Shown one piece after another: positions 28,909 to 37,996 of a stretch of DNA of 64,000 nt. How positions within the stretch are numbered: position 1 is the stretch's first letter; every line of letters begins with the position of its first letter. A program made the translations under genes and the position numbers. The notes under the pieces were generated by a model. That model did not search any database and was not told the DNA's origin. It saw only the letters and a list, made by a program, of their open reading frames with translations. The DNA comes from Flavobacteriales bacterium (GTDB lineage: Bacteria; Bacteroidota; Bacteroidia; Flavobacteriales_D; Crocinitomicaceae): assembly GCA_947500755.1 (NCBI GenBank), contig CANMTO010000006.1, positions 1-64,000 on the forward strand. Direction: 5' to 3'.

Positions 28909-29805
28909 TTGATTAAGCACTTATTTATTAAGTTCTTAGGTCGTGCCTCTGTTGTCTGTTTAATTTTGTTTCGTGTTCCTATACATGCACAAAATTGTGA
29001 ATCACTTGAAAAGGAACTGAAATCGCATGTTAAATTTTTAAGTGGTGATGCCTTAAGAGGTAGGATGACAGGTGGAAAAGAAGAGGCTCTCGTTAACACC
29101 TACCTAGAAACGGCTTTTAGTGATAATAAAGAACGAACTATTTTCGAAATTTCCTATCGGACCAACTACCAAGGTAAGTTACTTAAAAGTACGATGTGTA
29201 CTTGCTTCCAAAATAAAAAACAAGTAAATACAGTCCTAGTCGGAGCCCATGTTGATCATATAGGCATGGGAGGAGAATTATCGAAGTCAATTGGAAAAAG
29301 TGACGTTCATAACGGTGCTGACGATAACGCTTCTGGTGTCGCAATGGTAATTGAATTACAGAAGTATTTTAGTAAGGTAAATCTTCCGTTTAATGTATTA
29401 TTTGTTGCCTACACAGGTCACGAAATTGGAACTAAAGGTTCTGAATACCTCGCTACGCATTGGAAAAAAAAGTGGGGAAATTGTATTGCAGTGATTAATT
29501 TCGATATGATTGGACGATTAGAAGATTCAAGCTCTTCTTTATTTGTTTCATCAAATAATCCTGATTTTTTTAAAGTAGCATCTAATCATATGAACCTTGT
29601 TTACGATGAAGGAGAACGATTGAATTTATTGGATACACGGCATTTTGTTCACTTACCTTGTATTACTTTCTCAACGGGTATTCACAGCGATTATCACAAG
29701 ATAAGTGACGATGAAGATGCCATTCTTTATGCTGGAATGTGTCAGCAATTTATTCTATACCAAACAATGATAGCTAATATATCGACGAAGGAACAAAAAA
29801 AATAG
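28909..29805 (+). CDS. Secreted M28-family metallopeptidase, cargo of copy 1
   Basis: This 298-residue protein has a signal peptide (to about residue 28, HAQ) and an M28 fold: GAHVDHIGMGG (first zinc His and catalytic Asp), HNGADDNASGVAM (bridging Asp), TGHEIGTKGSEYL (usually GEExGLxGS; the glutamate follows a His here), NFDMIGRL (Asp), and HSDYHKISDDED (distal His). It is probably an aminopeptidase acting outside the cell. The start appears to be TTG at 28909, since no ATG lies between the collagen stop and the signal peptide; it is 6 bp downstream and likely in the same operon. Confidence 0.85.
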   Translation: MIKHLFIKFLGRASVVCLILFRVPIHAQNCESLEKELKSHVKFLSGDALRGRMTGGKEEALVNTYLETAFSDNKERTIFEISYRTNYQGKLLKSTMCTCFQNKKQVNTVLVGAHVDHIGMGGELSKSIGKSDVHNGADDNASGVAMVIELQKYFSKVNLPFNVLFVAYTGHEIGTKGSEYLATHWKKKWGNCIAVINFDMIGRLEDSSSSLFVSSNNPDFFKVASNHMNLVYDEGERLNLLDTRHFVHLPCITFSTGIHSDYHKISDDEDAILYAGMCQQFILYQTMIANISTKEQKK

Positions 29806-29842
29806 CTTTGAATGGACACGCTATGGGCTAGGTGTGTAATTT

Positions 29843-29872
29843 CCTGGGTGGGGGTTTAAACCCGCACCCAGG
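29843..29872. terminator. 30-bp palindrome, bidirectional terminator, left of copy 2
   Basis: Arms CCTGGGTGGGGGTTT and AAACCCGCACCCAGG pair with a single mismatch. It lies between the convergent M28 and HTH copy 2 genes, so it can terminate both. Almost the same sequence recurs at 34454. Confidence 0.65.
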
Positions 29873-29881
29873 AGAAAACAT

Positions 29882-30208
29882 TTAGCTACTCGACTGAAAT
29901 TCGATAAGTTTCGCTAACAATTTCTGGTGTTCTTCTAACAAGGTGATGTATTTATCTTTCCATGAAGGCTCATTTAAATTTGAGGATTCTTCATTTGATA
30001 CATAAGTTCGCCGTAATTCGGGAATGTGATCGGAAAAATCATAGTGTATCGATTTCCCGATTTCCAGCATATATTCCAAACTGAGCATTGGATTCTCAAA
30101 GGCATCGTACAACCACTTCCTGCTTTTTCCCAATCGCTTAGCTAACTTACTTAGGTTGTGCCCGGAAGACCGAACCGCCTGCTCCACGATTTCGCCGCGG
30201 TGAATCAT
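29882..30208 (-). CDS. Small HTH regulator, cassette copy 2
   Basis: This 108-residue paralogue of the protein at 25103-25429 is identical through the first HTH helices (MIHRGEIVEQAVRSSGHNLS) and in KRLGKSRKWLYDAFENP, then diverges in the dimerisation half (MLSLEYMLEIGKSIHYDFSD; tail LIEFQSSS). The same near-consensus box (CACCTTTG) lies 4 nt before the ATG. With the recognition helix unchanged, both paralogues probably bind the same operator and could cross-regulate the two cassettes. Confidence 0.75.
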   Translation of the reverse strand: MIHRGEIVEQAVRSSGHNLSKLAKRLGKSRKWLYDAFENPMLSLEYMLEIGKSIHYDFSDHIPELRRTYVSNEESSNLNEPSWKDKYITLLEEHQKLLAKLIEFQSSS

Positions 30209-30239
30209 GAAACAAAGGTGATTGCATTATTGCATTCAC

Positions 30240-30260
30240 TTGTATACATTTCTTATACAA
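30240..30260. promoter_or_regulatory. Candidate HTH operator, copy 2 (TTGTATA-N7-TATACAA)
   Basis: A perfect 7-bp inverted repeat with a 7-bp spacer, 17 bp upstream of the -7 box at 30278, so it would cover the -33 region. The counterpart in copy 1 is at 25475-25495 in the same geometry. Confidence 0.6.
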
Positions 30261-30277
30261 TAATGTAACTTAGTCAC

Positions 30278-30285
30278 TATATTTG
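30278..30285 (+). promoter_or_regulatory. -7 box (TATATTTG), cassette copy 2
   Basis: A perfect TAnnTTTG, 17 nt before the ATG at 30303; the flanking bases are conserved with copy 1. Confidence 0.55.
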
Positions 30286-30302
30286 TTCAAAGAATTGACC
30301 GA

Positions 30303-30869
30303 ATGACAAGAAGCTGTTTAAATACATTCGCAGGTAAGTCCCATAAAGGAATTCTACTCCTTCTCTTCGCCTTAAGTTTCCTTACGGTAAACGCCCAAAT
30401 TGATAGACGACGCGTTATTGCATCGGCTGGGCGTTTGGCAAAGAATTTAACTCCGGTCCCGCTCGGGCCTAACTATTCCATGTCATACACACTCGGGGAA
30501 CCCTTCATTTATGTGAATACGCCATTGGGGTATTCCGCAATCCGCATGTGTAACGGCTTCCAACAACCCAATACCTTGACTCCAGCAGGACCTGGTGTGG
30601 TAGTGCAAATGCCAACACAACCCGTGTTTAAGATCTATCCGAACCCCTTTGATGCGTATTCCATCATTGAGGCACCTCAAGAATATGCAGACCAGGAATT
30701 GAAACTGCAACTCATTGACGCCAATGGCAAATTAGTGTATGATGAAATCATGCAAGGCGCACGCCACAAAGCAGATTATTCTACTGGTCTTGCTCCTGGA
30801 ACTTATTTTCTAAACATTTATCAAATCACGGGGGAATTCATTCACCAAGTAAAACTCATTAAATCCTAG
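30303..30869 (+). CDS. Short T9SS type A sorting-domain protein, copy 2
   Basis: This 188-residue paralogue of the protein at 25538-26104 has the same length and layout: signal peptide ending [36 protein letters not shown] domain, and the type A C-terminal domain starting [12 protein letters not shown]. The sorting half is the same in protein and nearly the same in DNA, while residues 35-60 differ, so selection or gene conversion seems to hold the C-terminal half constant. The collagen-like gene follows 2 bp after the stop. Confidence 0.85.
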   Translation: MTRSCLNTFAGKSHKGILLLLFALSFLTVNAQIDRRRVIASAGRLAKNLTPVPLGPNYSMSYTLGEPFIYVNTPLGYSAIRMCNGFQQPNTLTPAGPGVVVQMPTQPVFKIYPNPFDAYSIIEAPQEYADQELKLQLIDANGKLVYDEIMQGARHKADYSTGLAPGTYFLNIYQITGEFIHQVKLIKS

Positions 30870-30871
30870 GC

Positions 30872-33088
30872 ATGAAAAAGAACCTAACCATGCTGATTTT
30901 ATTGGCAGTAAGCTTGTTTCAAACGCTTTCGTATGCCCAAGCCCCTAACGGTATTAATTACCAAGCGGTAATACGAAACAACACGGGTACCCTGATGGCT
31001 AATACCCCAACTGCGATTCGCGTAAGTATACGACAGACCTCAGCTACGGGTACCATTGTATATTCGGAACGACAAAACGTAACGACAGACCAATTTGGTT
31101 TGGTGAACTTCGTTATCGGTTCAGGAACCTTACTTTCAGGAAATTTTACCAATATCCCATGGGCTAATGGCCCCTTCTTTTTGGATTTAGGGGTAGCCTT
31201 TTCAGGCTTACCAGCTCCGATCATATACATGCCTTATGGCACGCAACAAATGATGAGCGTTCCTTATGCCTTGTATGCGAAATCTTCCGGGAATTTAGTG
31301 AACCAATGGAAATATGGCGCAGGGGTACCTGCAAGTAACCTAGGACTGGTAGGTGATTATTACCTTGATACCGCCACTGGAAATGTATACACGAAAACTA
31401 CTGGAAATACGTGGGTACTCATTTCCAATATTACCGGCCCGCAAGGCTCGGCCGGCACAGCCGGTCCACAAGGTGTGGCCGGACCTACTGGTCCACAAGG
31501 TGCCACCGGATTAACTGGACCGACCGGCCCGCAAGGTCTGGCAGGACCTGCTGGAGCAACCGGACCCATTGGATTAACAGGGGCACAAGGAGCAACCGGG
31601 CCGCAAGGGCCTGTTGGGGCCACGGGTCCACAAGGGAACCCAGGAACAAACGGTAATACCATGTTAAACGGCATGACAGCACCCTTAGCTGCGACAGGTG
31701 TGAATGGTGATTATTACATTAATTCAATGACCCATGAACTTTTTGGACCCAAAACCAATGGCGTTTGGCCAGCAGGTATTTCCTTGGTTGGTCCAATGGG
31801 GCCTTCGGGAGCCTCAGGCCCCACTGGAGCGACTGGACCAGCAGGTTTGGCAGGAATCAACGGTACAAATGGAACTAACGGATTAAATGCCTTAGTTAAA
31901 ACAACAGTAGAACCTGCCGGTGCGAATTGCGTTGCCGGAGGAACCAAAGTAGAAACCGGATTAGATGCCAACAATAATGGGGTACTGGATTTAGCTGAAA
32001 TTAATGCCGCACAAACGACGTATGTGTGTAATGGTTCGGGAGGGGCAATTCCCAATGGCAATGCACAAGGACAAATGTTATATTGGAATGGAAGTGCTTG
32101 GGTGAATCTTGCACCTGGGATAACAGGACAAACGTTGACTTTTTGTTACAATGCACCACAATGGGGGCCGTGTTTGCCTCAAGTAACAACAAATGTTGTG
32201 ACGAATATTTTGGGATACACAGCTACATCGGGTGTTAATATTATAGCAAATGGAGGAAATGCAATTACGAGCTCTGGAATTTGTTGGAGCATAAATCCAA
32301 ATCCAACACTTTTAGATTCAATAAATGCAAATGGTAATTTAAACGGGAATACTTCCTTAAATCTAATTAATCTTTCACCCGGCACCACTTATTATGTTCG
32401 AGCCTACGCAACCAATGCCGGTGGAACCGCTTATGGAAATCAATTGGTATTTACTACAGGAGCAGCCTTACCTTCATTGAGTACATTGAATGCATCAAAT
32501 ATTACATTTAATTCTGCCATAGTAGGTGGCAACGTCACAAATGATGGTGGTGCACCTGTAACACAACGTGGAGTGTGTTGGTCAACAACTCAAAACCCGA
32601 CATTGGCGAATAATAATTTAATCATTGGATCTGGGCTAGGAAGTTTCAACGATACCATAACAGGACTTTCAGGCAACACCACCTATTATGTTCGAGCCTT
32701 TGCAACAAATAGCAGTGGGACGGCTTATGGGAATCAAATTAGTTTTACCACTTTCAATTCACCAACACCAATAAGTTGTATAGGAGGTACATTTTATGGG
32801 TATATTACATGTCCACAAATGAATGCCCAAGGAATAATTGTAGCTCAAGTAGGTCAACAAATTACAATAAATCATGTGGCAACAGGAAATCAGTTTTGTA
32901 ATTGCTCTTCATTTACTAATTCTCCTTCTGCCATTGTAATAAGCACATTTTGTGAACAATGGGCATCTCCTAATTACATTCAAGAGGTAATTGTTTTTAA
33001 TACTCCGGGAGTATATAATATGGCATCCCAAGTGAGTGATTGCGTCATGCCACATCCATGTAGCTATTCGATATTAATTAATCCATAA
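30872..33088 (+). CDS. Collagen-like protein with FN3-like repeats, copy 2
   Basis: This 738-residue protein has the same signal peptide and N-terminal domain as copy 1 (to about residue 140), then a much shorter Gly-X-Y region (about 190-260 and 300-330) around a [20 protein letters not shown] module. After that come a calcium-loop-like segment ([16 protein letters not shown]), and two fibronectin-III-like repeats (about 435-530 and 535-630) each ending [25 protein letters not shown] and GTAYGNQ. The C-terminal 90 residues are Cys-rich (about ten Cys) and unlike copy 1. So the copies share a front end but have different stalks and tips. Confidence 0.83.
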   Translation: MKKNLTMLILLAVSLFQTLSYAQAPNGINYQAVIRNNTGTLMANTPTAIRVSIRQTSATGTIVYSERQNVTTDQFGLVNFVIGSGTLLSGNFTNIPWANGPFFLDLGVAFSGLPAPIIYMPYGTQQMMSVPYALYAKSSGNLVNQWKYGAGVPASNLGLVGDYYLDTATGNVYTKTTGNTWVLISNITGPQGSAGTAGPQGVAGPTGPQGATGLTGPTGPQGLAGPAGATGPIGLTGAQGATGPQGPVGATGPQGNPGTNGNTMLNGMTAPLAATGVNGDYYINSMTHELFGPKTNGVWPAGISLVGPMGPSGASGPTGATGPAGLAGINGTNGTNGLNALVKTTVEPAGANCVAGGTKVETGLDANNNGVLDLAEINAAQTTYVCNGSGGAIPNGNAQGQMLYWNGSAWVNLAPGITGQTLTFCYNAPQWGPCLPQVTTNVVTNILGYTATSGVNIIANGGNAITSSGICWSINPNPTLLDSINANGNLNGNTSLNLINLSPGTTYYVRAYATNAGGTAYGNQLVFTTGAALPSLSTLNASNITFNSAIVGGNVTNDGGAPVTQRGVCWSTTQNPTLANNNLIIGSGLGSFNDTITGLSGNTTYYVRAFATNSSGTAYGNQISFTTFNSPTPISCIGGTFYGYITCPQMNAQGIIVAQVGQQITINHVATGNQFCNCSSFTNSPSAIVISTFCEQWASPNYIQEVIVFNTPGVYNMASQVSDCVMPHPCSYSILINP

Positions 33089-33090
33089 TA

Positions 33091-33996
33091 ATGAAGATAA
33101 ATCCAAATTTCGATGTGTTACTGAAAAGTAATTCCAAATTCACCATAATTCTTGGTTCTGGTTTTCATCGCAAGGGTATCGGTGTCTCATCAATTCTTAG
33201 CTCTTGGGAGGAACTTTTAATGAAACTTAGTCCTGATGCTGAGTTAACTGGTCAATACCATCTAGATTTCGAGAAAATAATTCAATCGAAAAAAACTCTC
33301 TTTGAAGATTCCCGAGAAACAGAGGAACGGTTAATTCAGTGTGTTCAAAAACTAATTAAAGAGGAACAAGAAAGAGTTTTAAAAGAATGTGAACACTGCT
33401 ATCCACTCGATATTTTTAATCCAGAGAAGGTCTCGGATGTCATTTCGTTGAATTTTGATGAGGTACCAGAGCAATTACTGAATAAACAAAAAGGTGCAAA
33501 AATTGGCAAGTATAAGAATGATTCAAGTTTTAAGAAAAAATCAAATAAGTCATATGAATTTCTTTCAACCAGACATAAATCTATTGAATTTTCTAAAACC
33601 AAAACAATTCAGTTTTGGTATCCACATGGGGCCATTGACAAAACTAAAAGCATTATTCTTGGTTTGCACCGCTATGCCCACATGGTTGAAAATGTTCTAA
33701 GTATTCGAAATCATCATATGAGGGCCAAAAGGAATAATACCCATGATAATACTTGGTATGATAAATTACTCTTAAATCCAGTAATTATACTAGGTGCAGG
33801 AATGTCTACCATGGAATGGGATCTTTGGTTTGCTTTAACTTCTCGTGAAAGAACCAATACATCACATCCTCAGATCTTCCAAATGCGCGAATGTGAATGT
33901 AAAAACGATGCCCAACACCAATGGTTTGAACCACTTTTTACAGGAATGACGTTCGATGAACAATGGGATAAACTAGAACAATTATTTAAACAATAA
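33091..33996 (+). CDS. SIR2-like domain protein, cargo of copy 2
   Basis: This 301-residue protein has the layout of the diverged SIR2-like family: an N-terminal FTIILGSGFHRKG nucleotide loop (about 17-30), VISLNFDE near 115 (the Asn-x-Asp-type catalytic position), WYPHGAID near 173 (catalytic His in the HG motif), a following SIILGLHRYAHMV strand, and VIILGAGMSTMEWDLWF near 230 (equivalent of the GxSxxDxxL segment). No signal peptide or zinc-binding Cys cluster is present. Members of this family are NADases or unknown; several antiphage systems use them. It starts 2 bp after the collagen gene. Confidence 0.6.
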   Translation: MKINPNFDVLLKSNSKFTIILGSGFHRKGIGVSSILSSWEELLMKLSPDAELTGQYHLDFEKIIQSKKTLFEDSRETEERLIQCVQKLIKEEQERVLKECEHCYPLDIFNPEKVSDVISLNFDEVPEQLLNKQKGAKIGKYKNDSSFKKKSNKSYEFLSTRHKSIEFSKTKTIQFWYPHGAIDKTKSIILGLHRYAHMVENVLSIRNHHMRAKRNNTHDNTWYDKLLLNPVIILGAGMSTMEWDLWFALTSRERTNTSHPQIFQMRECECKNDAQHQWFEPLFTGMTFDEQWDKLEQLFKQ

Positions 33997-34000
33997 TAAC

Positions 34001-34366
34001 ATGAAACACCTCTTCACCCTATCTTTCTTATTCTTTTTGGCGATTTCAAATGCCCAAGGCAATTTACAGTTTAACCAGGTAATTACATATACAGGAACAT
34101 TTCAAGGTAGTCTTGTTCTTGGAACCGTTCCAAATGGGAAAGTATGGAAGATTGAAGCAAGGTCCATAGATATTAATCAAATCTATACATTTATTAATGG
34201 ATTCAGATATGATTTTATTTACGGTGTTTCTAACACAGGACTTGTTATTAATAATCAGCCTATGTGGCTTAAAGCAAATGACATACTTTCCATTCAGTCT
34301 CAGCCTGCCTGTTGCGTAAACCGTGATTATTTCTTCAGTATTTTGGAATTCAATATTGTACCGTAA
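34001..34366 (+). CDS. Small secreted hypothetical protein
   Basis: This 121-residue protein has a clear signal peptide (residues 1-19, ending NAQG). The mature part is beta-rich with TYTGTFQGSLVLGTVPNGKVWKI, and carries a CC pair near residue 104. I do not recognise a family. It starts 4 bp after the SIR2-like gene, so it appears to be part of the copy 2 operon. The gene ends about 90 bp before the palindromic terminator. Confidence 0.6.
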   Translation: MKHLFTLSFLFFLAISNAQGNLQFNQVITYTGTFQGSLVLGTVPNGKVWKIEARSIDINQIYTFINGFRYDFIYGVSNTGLVINNQPMWLKANDILSIQSQPACCVNRDYFFSILEFNIVP

Positions 34367-34453
34367 CCATTTAAACCAATTAACTCGGCAATCTCGAACC
34401 ATCCGTCTTTGGCGAACACTCGATTAGCGTGGGAATAAAAATTAAGCTCCCCT

Positions 34454-34484
34454 CCTGGGTGCGGGTTTAAACCCGCATCCCAGG
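34454..34484. terminator. Palindrome, bidirectional terminator, right of copy 2
   Basis: Arms CCTGGGTGCGGGTTT and AAACCCGCATCCCAGG pair perfectly except for one extra T. It lies between convergent genes and is nearly the same sequence as 29843-29872. Confidence 0.65.
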
Positions 34485-34493
34485 AAACAAAAA

Positions 34494-35465
34494 TTACCCC
34501 ACCATCTGATTACAGCCCCGGATATCCGATTCATTAACGCGGCCTTCCAGGGTGAATCCACCCGGAACTTTGCGACCAATGTCGTCGGTGGCAATGAAGC
34601 TGCAACTGTTCAAGTTGGCTAAGTCAATGATGTTGAACGCCCCGCGCTGTCCCTCAGGAACCTGAGCCATGGGATCACTCACGGCACGCAATTGCACCTG
34701 CATCCATGCCGGCGTGCTGAAGATTAAATCAGGTCCGCAATACCCCTGAGAAAGTAATTCGGTCATGCCATATTCGGAATGAATTTCGGAAGTATGTAAA
34801 CCCTGTTTCAAGGCATTGTGCAACTCCGATTTTGTTAGCTCTTGCCGCCGTCCTTTCATGCCCCCCGTTTCTACCACTTTAGCCTTAGAAAAATCTTTTC
34901 CCTGCTCGGCTAAATCCAACAAGGCATAGGACACCCCAAACAACATACACTTTCTGCCCGAAGCGATGGCCGCTTGATAGTGCGCATGAATTTGTTCCAT
35001 TTCGTTCAACACAAATCCTGACAATTCATGTTCCGTTTGCTTGATTAATCCGTCCATCATATACACCAAACCAGAGGACCCTTGCTCCAAATAATTCGGC
35101 AACAAGGCCAAAATCACCCAATCCTTCGCACTACCGAAATAGGTTTCAAACCCAAGGGAATAGCTTTGCTCATAAAGCGCCGGTCTCGTTACAATGTGCT
35201 TACTTCTTCCCTGCTCGCCCGTTCCGCTGCTCAAAAAGACCAAGGGATCCGTTGGAATTGCATCGGAAACCACATCAAATTCTTTGAAAAATCGAATCGG
35301 AAGAAAAGGAATCTCCTCGAAGCGGGTTACTTGGTCGACCTTCATTAAGCGCGCAAAGTCGCGGTATATCGTGCAATGTTCCAACTGAAATTGGGCAACC
35401 TCCACCGCCAAGGTATGAAATTCGGTTTGGTTCCGTAAGTCAAATATTCTACTGGATTCAAGCAT
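34494..35465 (-). CDS. LuxE/PaaK-family acyl-protein synthetase-like
   Basis: This 323-residue member of the ANL adenylating superfamily resembles acyl-protein synthetase LuxE (PF04443). It shows the P-loop-like FLSSGTGEQGRSKH near 78-91, a central KAKVVETGGMKGRR block, SEYGMTELLSQ near 237-247 (adenylate-binding YGxTE) and the TDDIGRKVPGG hinge. Known LuxE forms acyl-AMP and transfers the acyl group to its own Cys for reduction by LuxC. The window also has a LuxC-type reductase at 22242, 12 kb away, but no luciferase. It is divergent from hemH. Confidence 0.8.
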   Translation of the reverse strand: MLESSRIFDLRNQTEFHTLAVEVAQFQLEHCTIYRDFARLMKVDQVTRFEEIPFLPIRFFKEFDVVSDAIPTDPLVFLSSGTGEQGRSKHIVTRPALYEQSYSLGFETYFGSAKDWVILALLPNYLEQGSSGLVYMMDGLIKQTEHELSGFVLNEMEQIHAHYQAAIASGRKCMLFGVSYALLDLAEQGKDFSKAKVVETGGMKGRRQELTKSELHNALKQGLHTSEIHSEYGMTELLSQGYCGPDLIFSTPAWMQVQLRAVSDPMAQVPEGQRGAFNIIDLANLNSCSFIATDDIGRKVPGGFTLEGRVNESDIRGCNQMVG

Positions 35466-35469
35466 GGTA

Positions 35470-35477
35470 CAAAAGTA
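35470..35477 (-). promoter_or_regulatory. -7 box (TACTTTTG), leaderless LuxE-like gene
   Basis: A perfect TAnnTTTG ending 4 nt before the ATG at 35465. It is divergent from the hemH box at 35508. Confidence 0.6.
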
Positions 35478-35507
35478 AGAAGTTCTTCAAGAATCAGCGG
35501 TTTTCCC

Positions 35508-35515
35508 TACCTTTG
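35508..35515 (+). promoter_or_regulatory. -7 box (TACCTTTG) for hemH
   Basis: A perfect TAnnTTTG, 31 nt before the ATG at 35547, so hemH has a short leader, unlike its divergent neighbour. Confidence 0.55.
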
Positions 35516-35546
35516 AACTTTCCAAACTGCGAATTGTTTCAACCCC

Positions 35547-36572
35547 ATGAAAAAGACCTGTGTTCTCCTAATCCAACTTGGCACGCCGGACAGCCCCAAA
35601 ACCTCCGACGTTCGACGCTACCTCTCTGAATTCCTCAACGATCGGCGTGTTATTGATATTCCGTGGCTTGCGCGAAAAATCCTTGTGAATGGAATTATCG
35701 TTCCGTTCAGAGCGCCGAAATCCGCCAAGATTTACAGGGAGTTATGGGAACAAGGGAACGGTGTTTCTCCGTTAATGACTCACACAAAAAACGTGAGTAA
35801 ACTGCTTCAAGCGGAGTACAAACAAGACGAAGTTACCGTTGAGTTTGCAATGCGCTACCAAAACCCATCGTTGGATTCCGTACTTGAACGCATTCGCCTC
35901 GCCAACTACGACAAAATCGTTATTTTCCCCTTATTTCCTCAATATGCGAGTGCCTCATCCGGTTCTGCTATCGAAAAAGCCATGCGAATCATTTCTTCAT
36001 GGTGGGTTATTCCAGAAGTTGCCGTGGCGGGACAATTCTATGACAACCCCTATTACATTGAAAACATCGTAGAGAATACCAAAGCATTTGACATTAACTC
36101 GTATGACCACATCCTCTTTTCGTACCACGGCCTGCCTGAACGTCAAGTAGACAAAGTATATGAAGGCACAGATTTGTGTGGTGACCAACCCTGCGAAACG
36201 GAACTTAATGATAAAAATAAAATGTGCTACAAAGCCACGTGCTTTGCCACCACTAGACTTATCGTTGAAAAACTAGGGTTAAAAGAAGATCAATATACCG
36301 TATGTTTCCAATCCCGTTTGGACAAGAAATGGCTAGAGCCTTTCTCCGATAAAATCGTGGAAGAACACGCCAAAAAAGGAGCGAAACGCCTATTAGTCTT
36401 TAGTCCTGCTTTCGTTGCGGATTGCTTGGAAACCTTAATAGAGATTGGTAGTGAGTACCAAGAGATTTTTGAAGAACACGGCGGGGAAACCGTGGACTTG
36501 GTTCCGAGCAATAACGATCACCCCTTGTTTATCAAAGCCCTTAAACATCAAATAAAGGAAATGGGGATTTAG
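35547..36572 (+). CDS. hemH: Ferrochelatase
   Basis: This 341-residue protein is full length for ferrochelatase. It begins with the family start (VLLIQLGTPDSP), has RYLSEFLNDRRV near 28-39, the porphyrin-binding FPLFPQYASASSGSA near 132-146, the metal/His site HILFSYHGLPERQVDK near 193-208 and the C-terminal FSPAFVADCLETL with a catalytic Glu near 296. It inserts Fe(II) into protoporphyrin IX, the last step of haem synthesis. No [2Fe-2S] Cys cluster extension is evident. Confidence 0.96.
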   Translation: MKKTCVLLIQLGTPDSPKTSDVRRYLSEFLNDRRVIDIPWLARKILVNGIIVPFRAPKSAKIYRELWEQGNGVSPLMTHTKNVSKLLQAEYKQDEVTVEFAMRYQNPSLDSVLERIRLANYDKIVIFPLFPQYASASSGSAIEKAMRIISSWWVIPEVAVAGQFYDNPYYIENIVENTKAFDINSYDHILFSYHGLPERQVDKVYEGTDLCGDQPCETELNDKNKMCYKATCFATTRLIVEKLGLKEDQYTVCFQSRLDKKWLEPFSDKIVEEHAKKGAKRLLVFSPAFVADCLETLIEIGSEYQEIFEEHGGETVDLVPSNNDHPLFIKALKHQIKEMGI

Positions 36573-36602
36573 TTTGAATTCCTTGATTTATCACTATTTT
36601 TG
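36573..36602 (+). promoter_or_regulatory. Promoter of ahcY (TTTG-N18-TATTTTTG)
   Basis: A TTG -33 element at 36574-36576 and a perfect -7 box at 36595-36602, with 18 bp between them, 17 nt before the ATG at 36620. It starts directly after the hemH stop. Confidence 0.6.
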
Positions 36603-36619
36603 CACTGAAAAATAATACA

Positions 36620-37933
36620 ATGAATAATACCACAGAAAAACTGAACTACAAAGTTAAAGACATCTCCCTCGCAGAATGGGGACGTAAAGAAATAAGATTA
36701 GCTGAAGCAGAAATGCCAGGTTTAATGGCCCTTAGGGCTGAATACGGTGCTTCAAAACCTTTATCGGGTGCGCGCGTCGCAGGTTGCTTACACATGACCA
36801 TTCAAACGGCCGTTTTGATCGAAACCCTAATTGATTTGGGCGCCGAAGTTACCTGGTCTTCTTGTAACATTTTCTCCACGCAAGATCATGCGGCAGCAGC
36901 GATTGCAGCAGCAGGAATTCCTGTATTTGCATGGAAAGGAATGAACGAAGAAGAATTCGATTGGTGTATCGAGCAAACCTTGTTTGCATTCGAAGGTGGA
37001 CAAGCCCTCAACATGATTTTAGATGATGGTGGAGATTTAACCAACATGGTATTCGACCGTTACCCAGAACTTACGGAAGCAATCAAAGGATTGTCTGAAG
37101 AAACCACTACCGGAGTACATCGCTTATATGAGCGTAAGAAAAATGGTACCTTGGTGATGCCAGCCATTAACGTGAATGATTCCGTAACTAAATCAAAATT
37201 CGACAACAAATACGGATGTAAAGAATCTTTAGTGGATGCAATTCGTCGTGCGACGGATGTCATGATGGCCGGTAAAGTTTCTGTTGTTTGCGGATACGGT
37301 GATGTGGGTAAAGGATCTGCTGCCTCGTTGCAAGGTTCTGGCGCTCGTGTAATCGTAACGGAAATCGACCCAATTTGTGCACTTCAAGCTGCTATGGACG
37401 GATTTGAGGTAAAGCGATTAGATAGCGTTATTGGTTTAGCCGATATCATTGTTACGGCTACTGGAAACAAATCCATTGTAACAGGAAAGCATTTCGAAGC
37501 AATGAAAGACAAAGCCATTGTGTGTAACATCGGGCATTTCGATAATGAAATCGATATGGCATGGTTGAACAGCAAATATGGTTCAACAAAAATGGAAATC
37601 AAACCACAGGTAGATTTGTACAATGTCAATGGAAATGACATCATTTTATTGGCAGAAGGTCGTTTGGTGAATTTAGGGTGTGCTACAGGTCACCCTTCGT
37701 TTGTAATGTCAAATTCATTTACGAATCAAACCTTAGCTCAACTTGAGTTATGGCATAACGCGGATAAGTACGAAAATGATGTATACACTTTACCAAAACA
37801 TTTGGATGAAAAAGTAGCGCGTTTACATTTATCTAAAATCGGTGTTGAGTTAGAAGTATTGTCTAATGAGCAAGCAGATTACATCGGTGTTGATGTTAAA
37901 GGTCCATTCAAAACGGATCATTACCGATACTAG
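36620..37933 (+). CDS. ahcY: Adenosylhomocysteinase
   Basis: This 437-residue protein is full length. It shows [18 protein letters not shown] near 73-90 (substrate domain), [11 protein letters not shown] near 135, the NAD-binding [17 protein letters not shown] near 222-238 (GxGxxG) with the following [19 protein letters not shown], and the C-terminal [11 protein letters not shown] that closes the NAD site. It hydrolyses S-adenosylhomocysteine to adenosine and homocysteine. It has its own promoter and a strong terminator. Confidence 0.98.
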   Translation: MNNTTEKLNYKVKDISLAEWGRKEIRLAEAEMPGLMALRAEYGASKPLSGARVAGCLHMTIQTAVLIETLIDLGAEVTWSSCNIFSTQDHAAAAIAAAGIPVFAWKGMNEEEFDWCIEQTLFAFEGGQALNMILDDGGDLTNMVFDRYPELTEAIKGLSEETTTGVHRLYERKKNGTLVMPAINVNDSVTKSKFDNKYGCKESLVDAIRRATDVMMAGKVSVVCGYGDVGKGSAASLQGSGARVIVTEIDPICALQAAMDGFEVKRLDSVIGLADIIVTATGNKSIVTGKHFEAMKDKAIVCNIGHFDNEIDMAWLNSKYGSTKMEIKPQVDLYNVNGNDIILLAEGRLVNLGCATGHPSFVMSNSFTNQTLAQLELWHNADKYENDVYTLPKHLDEKVARLHLSKIGVELEVLSNEQADYIGVDVKGPFKTDHYRY

Positions 37934-37950
37934 GATTAAGATTATATTTT

Positions 37951-37976
37951 AAAAGCGGCCTAGGCCGCTTTTTTTG
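37951..37976 (+). terminator. Terminator of ahcY
   Basis: Palindrome AAAAGCGGCC-TA-GGCCGCTTTT followed by further T residues, just downstream of the ahcY stop. Confidence 0.85.
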
Positions 37977-37996
37977 TACCCAGTTGGTTTTCGTGC

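Noticed and set aside
31360-31674. Minus-strand Pro/Gly-rich frame opposite the collagen-like gene
   Set aside because: It mirrors the Gly-X-Y repeats of the sense gene; coding evidence lies on the plus strand.
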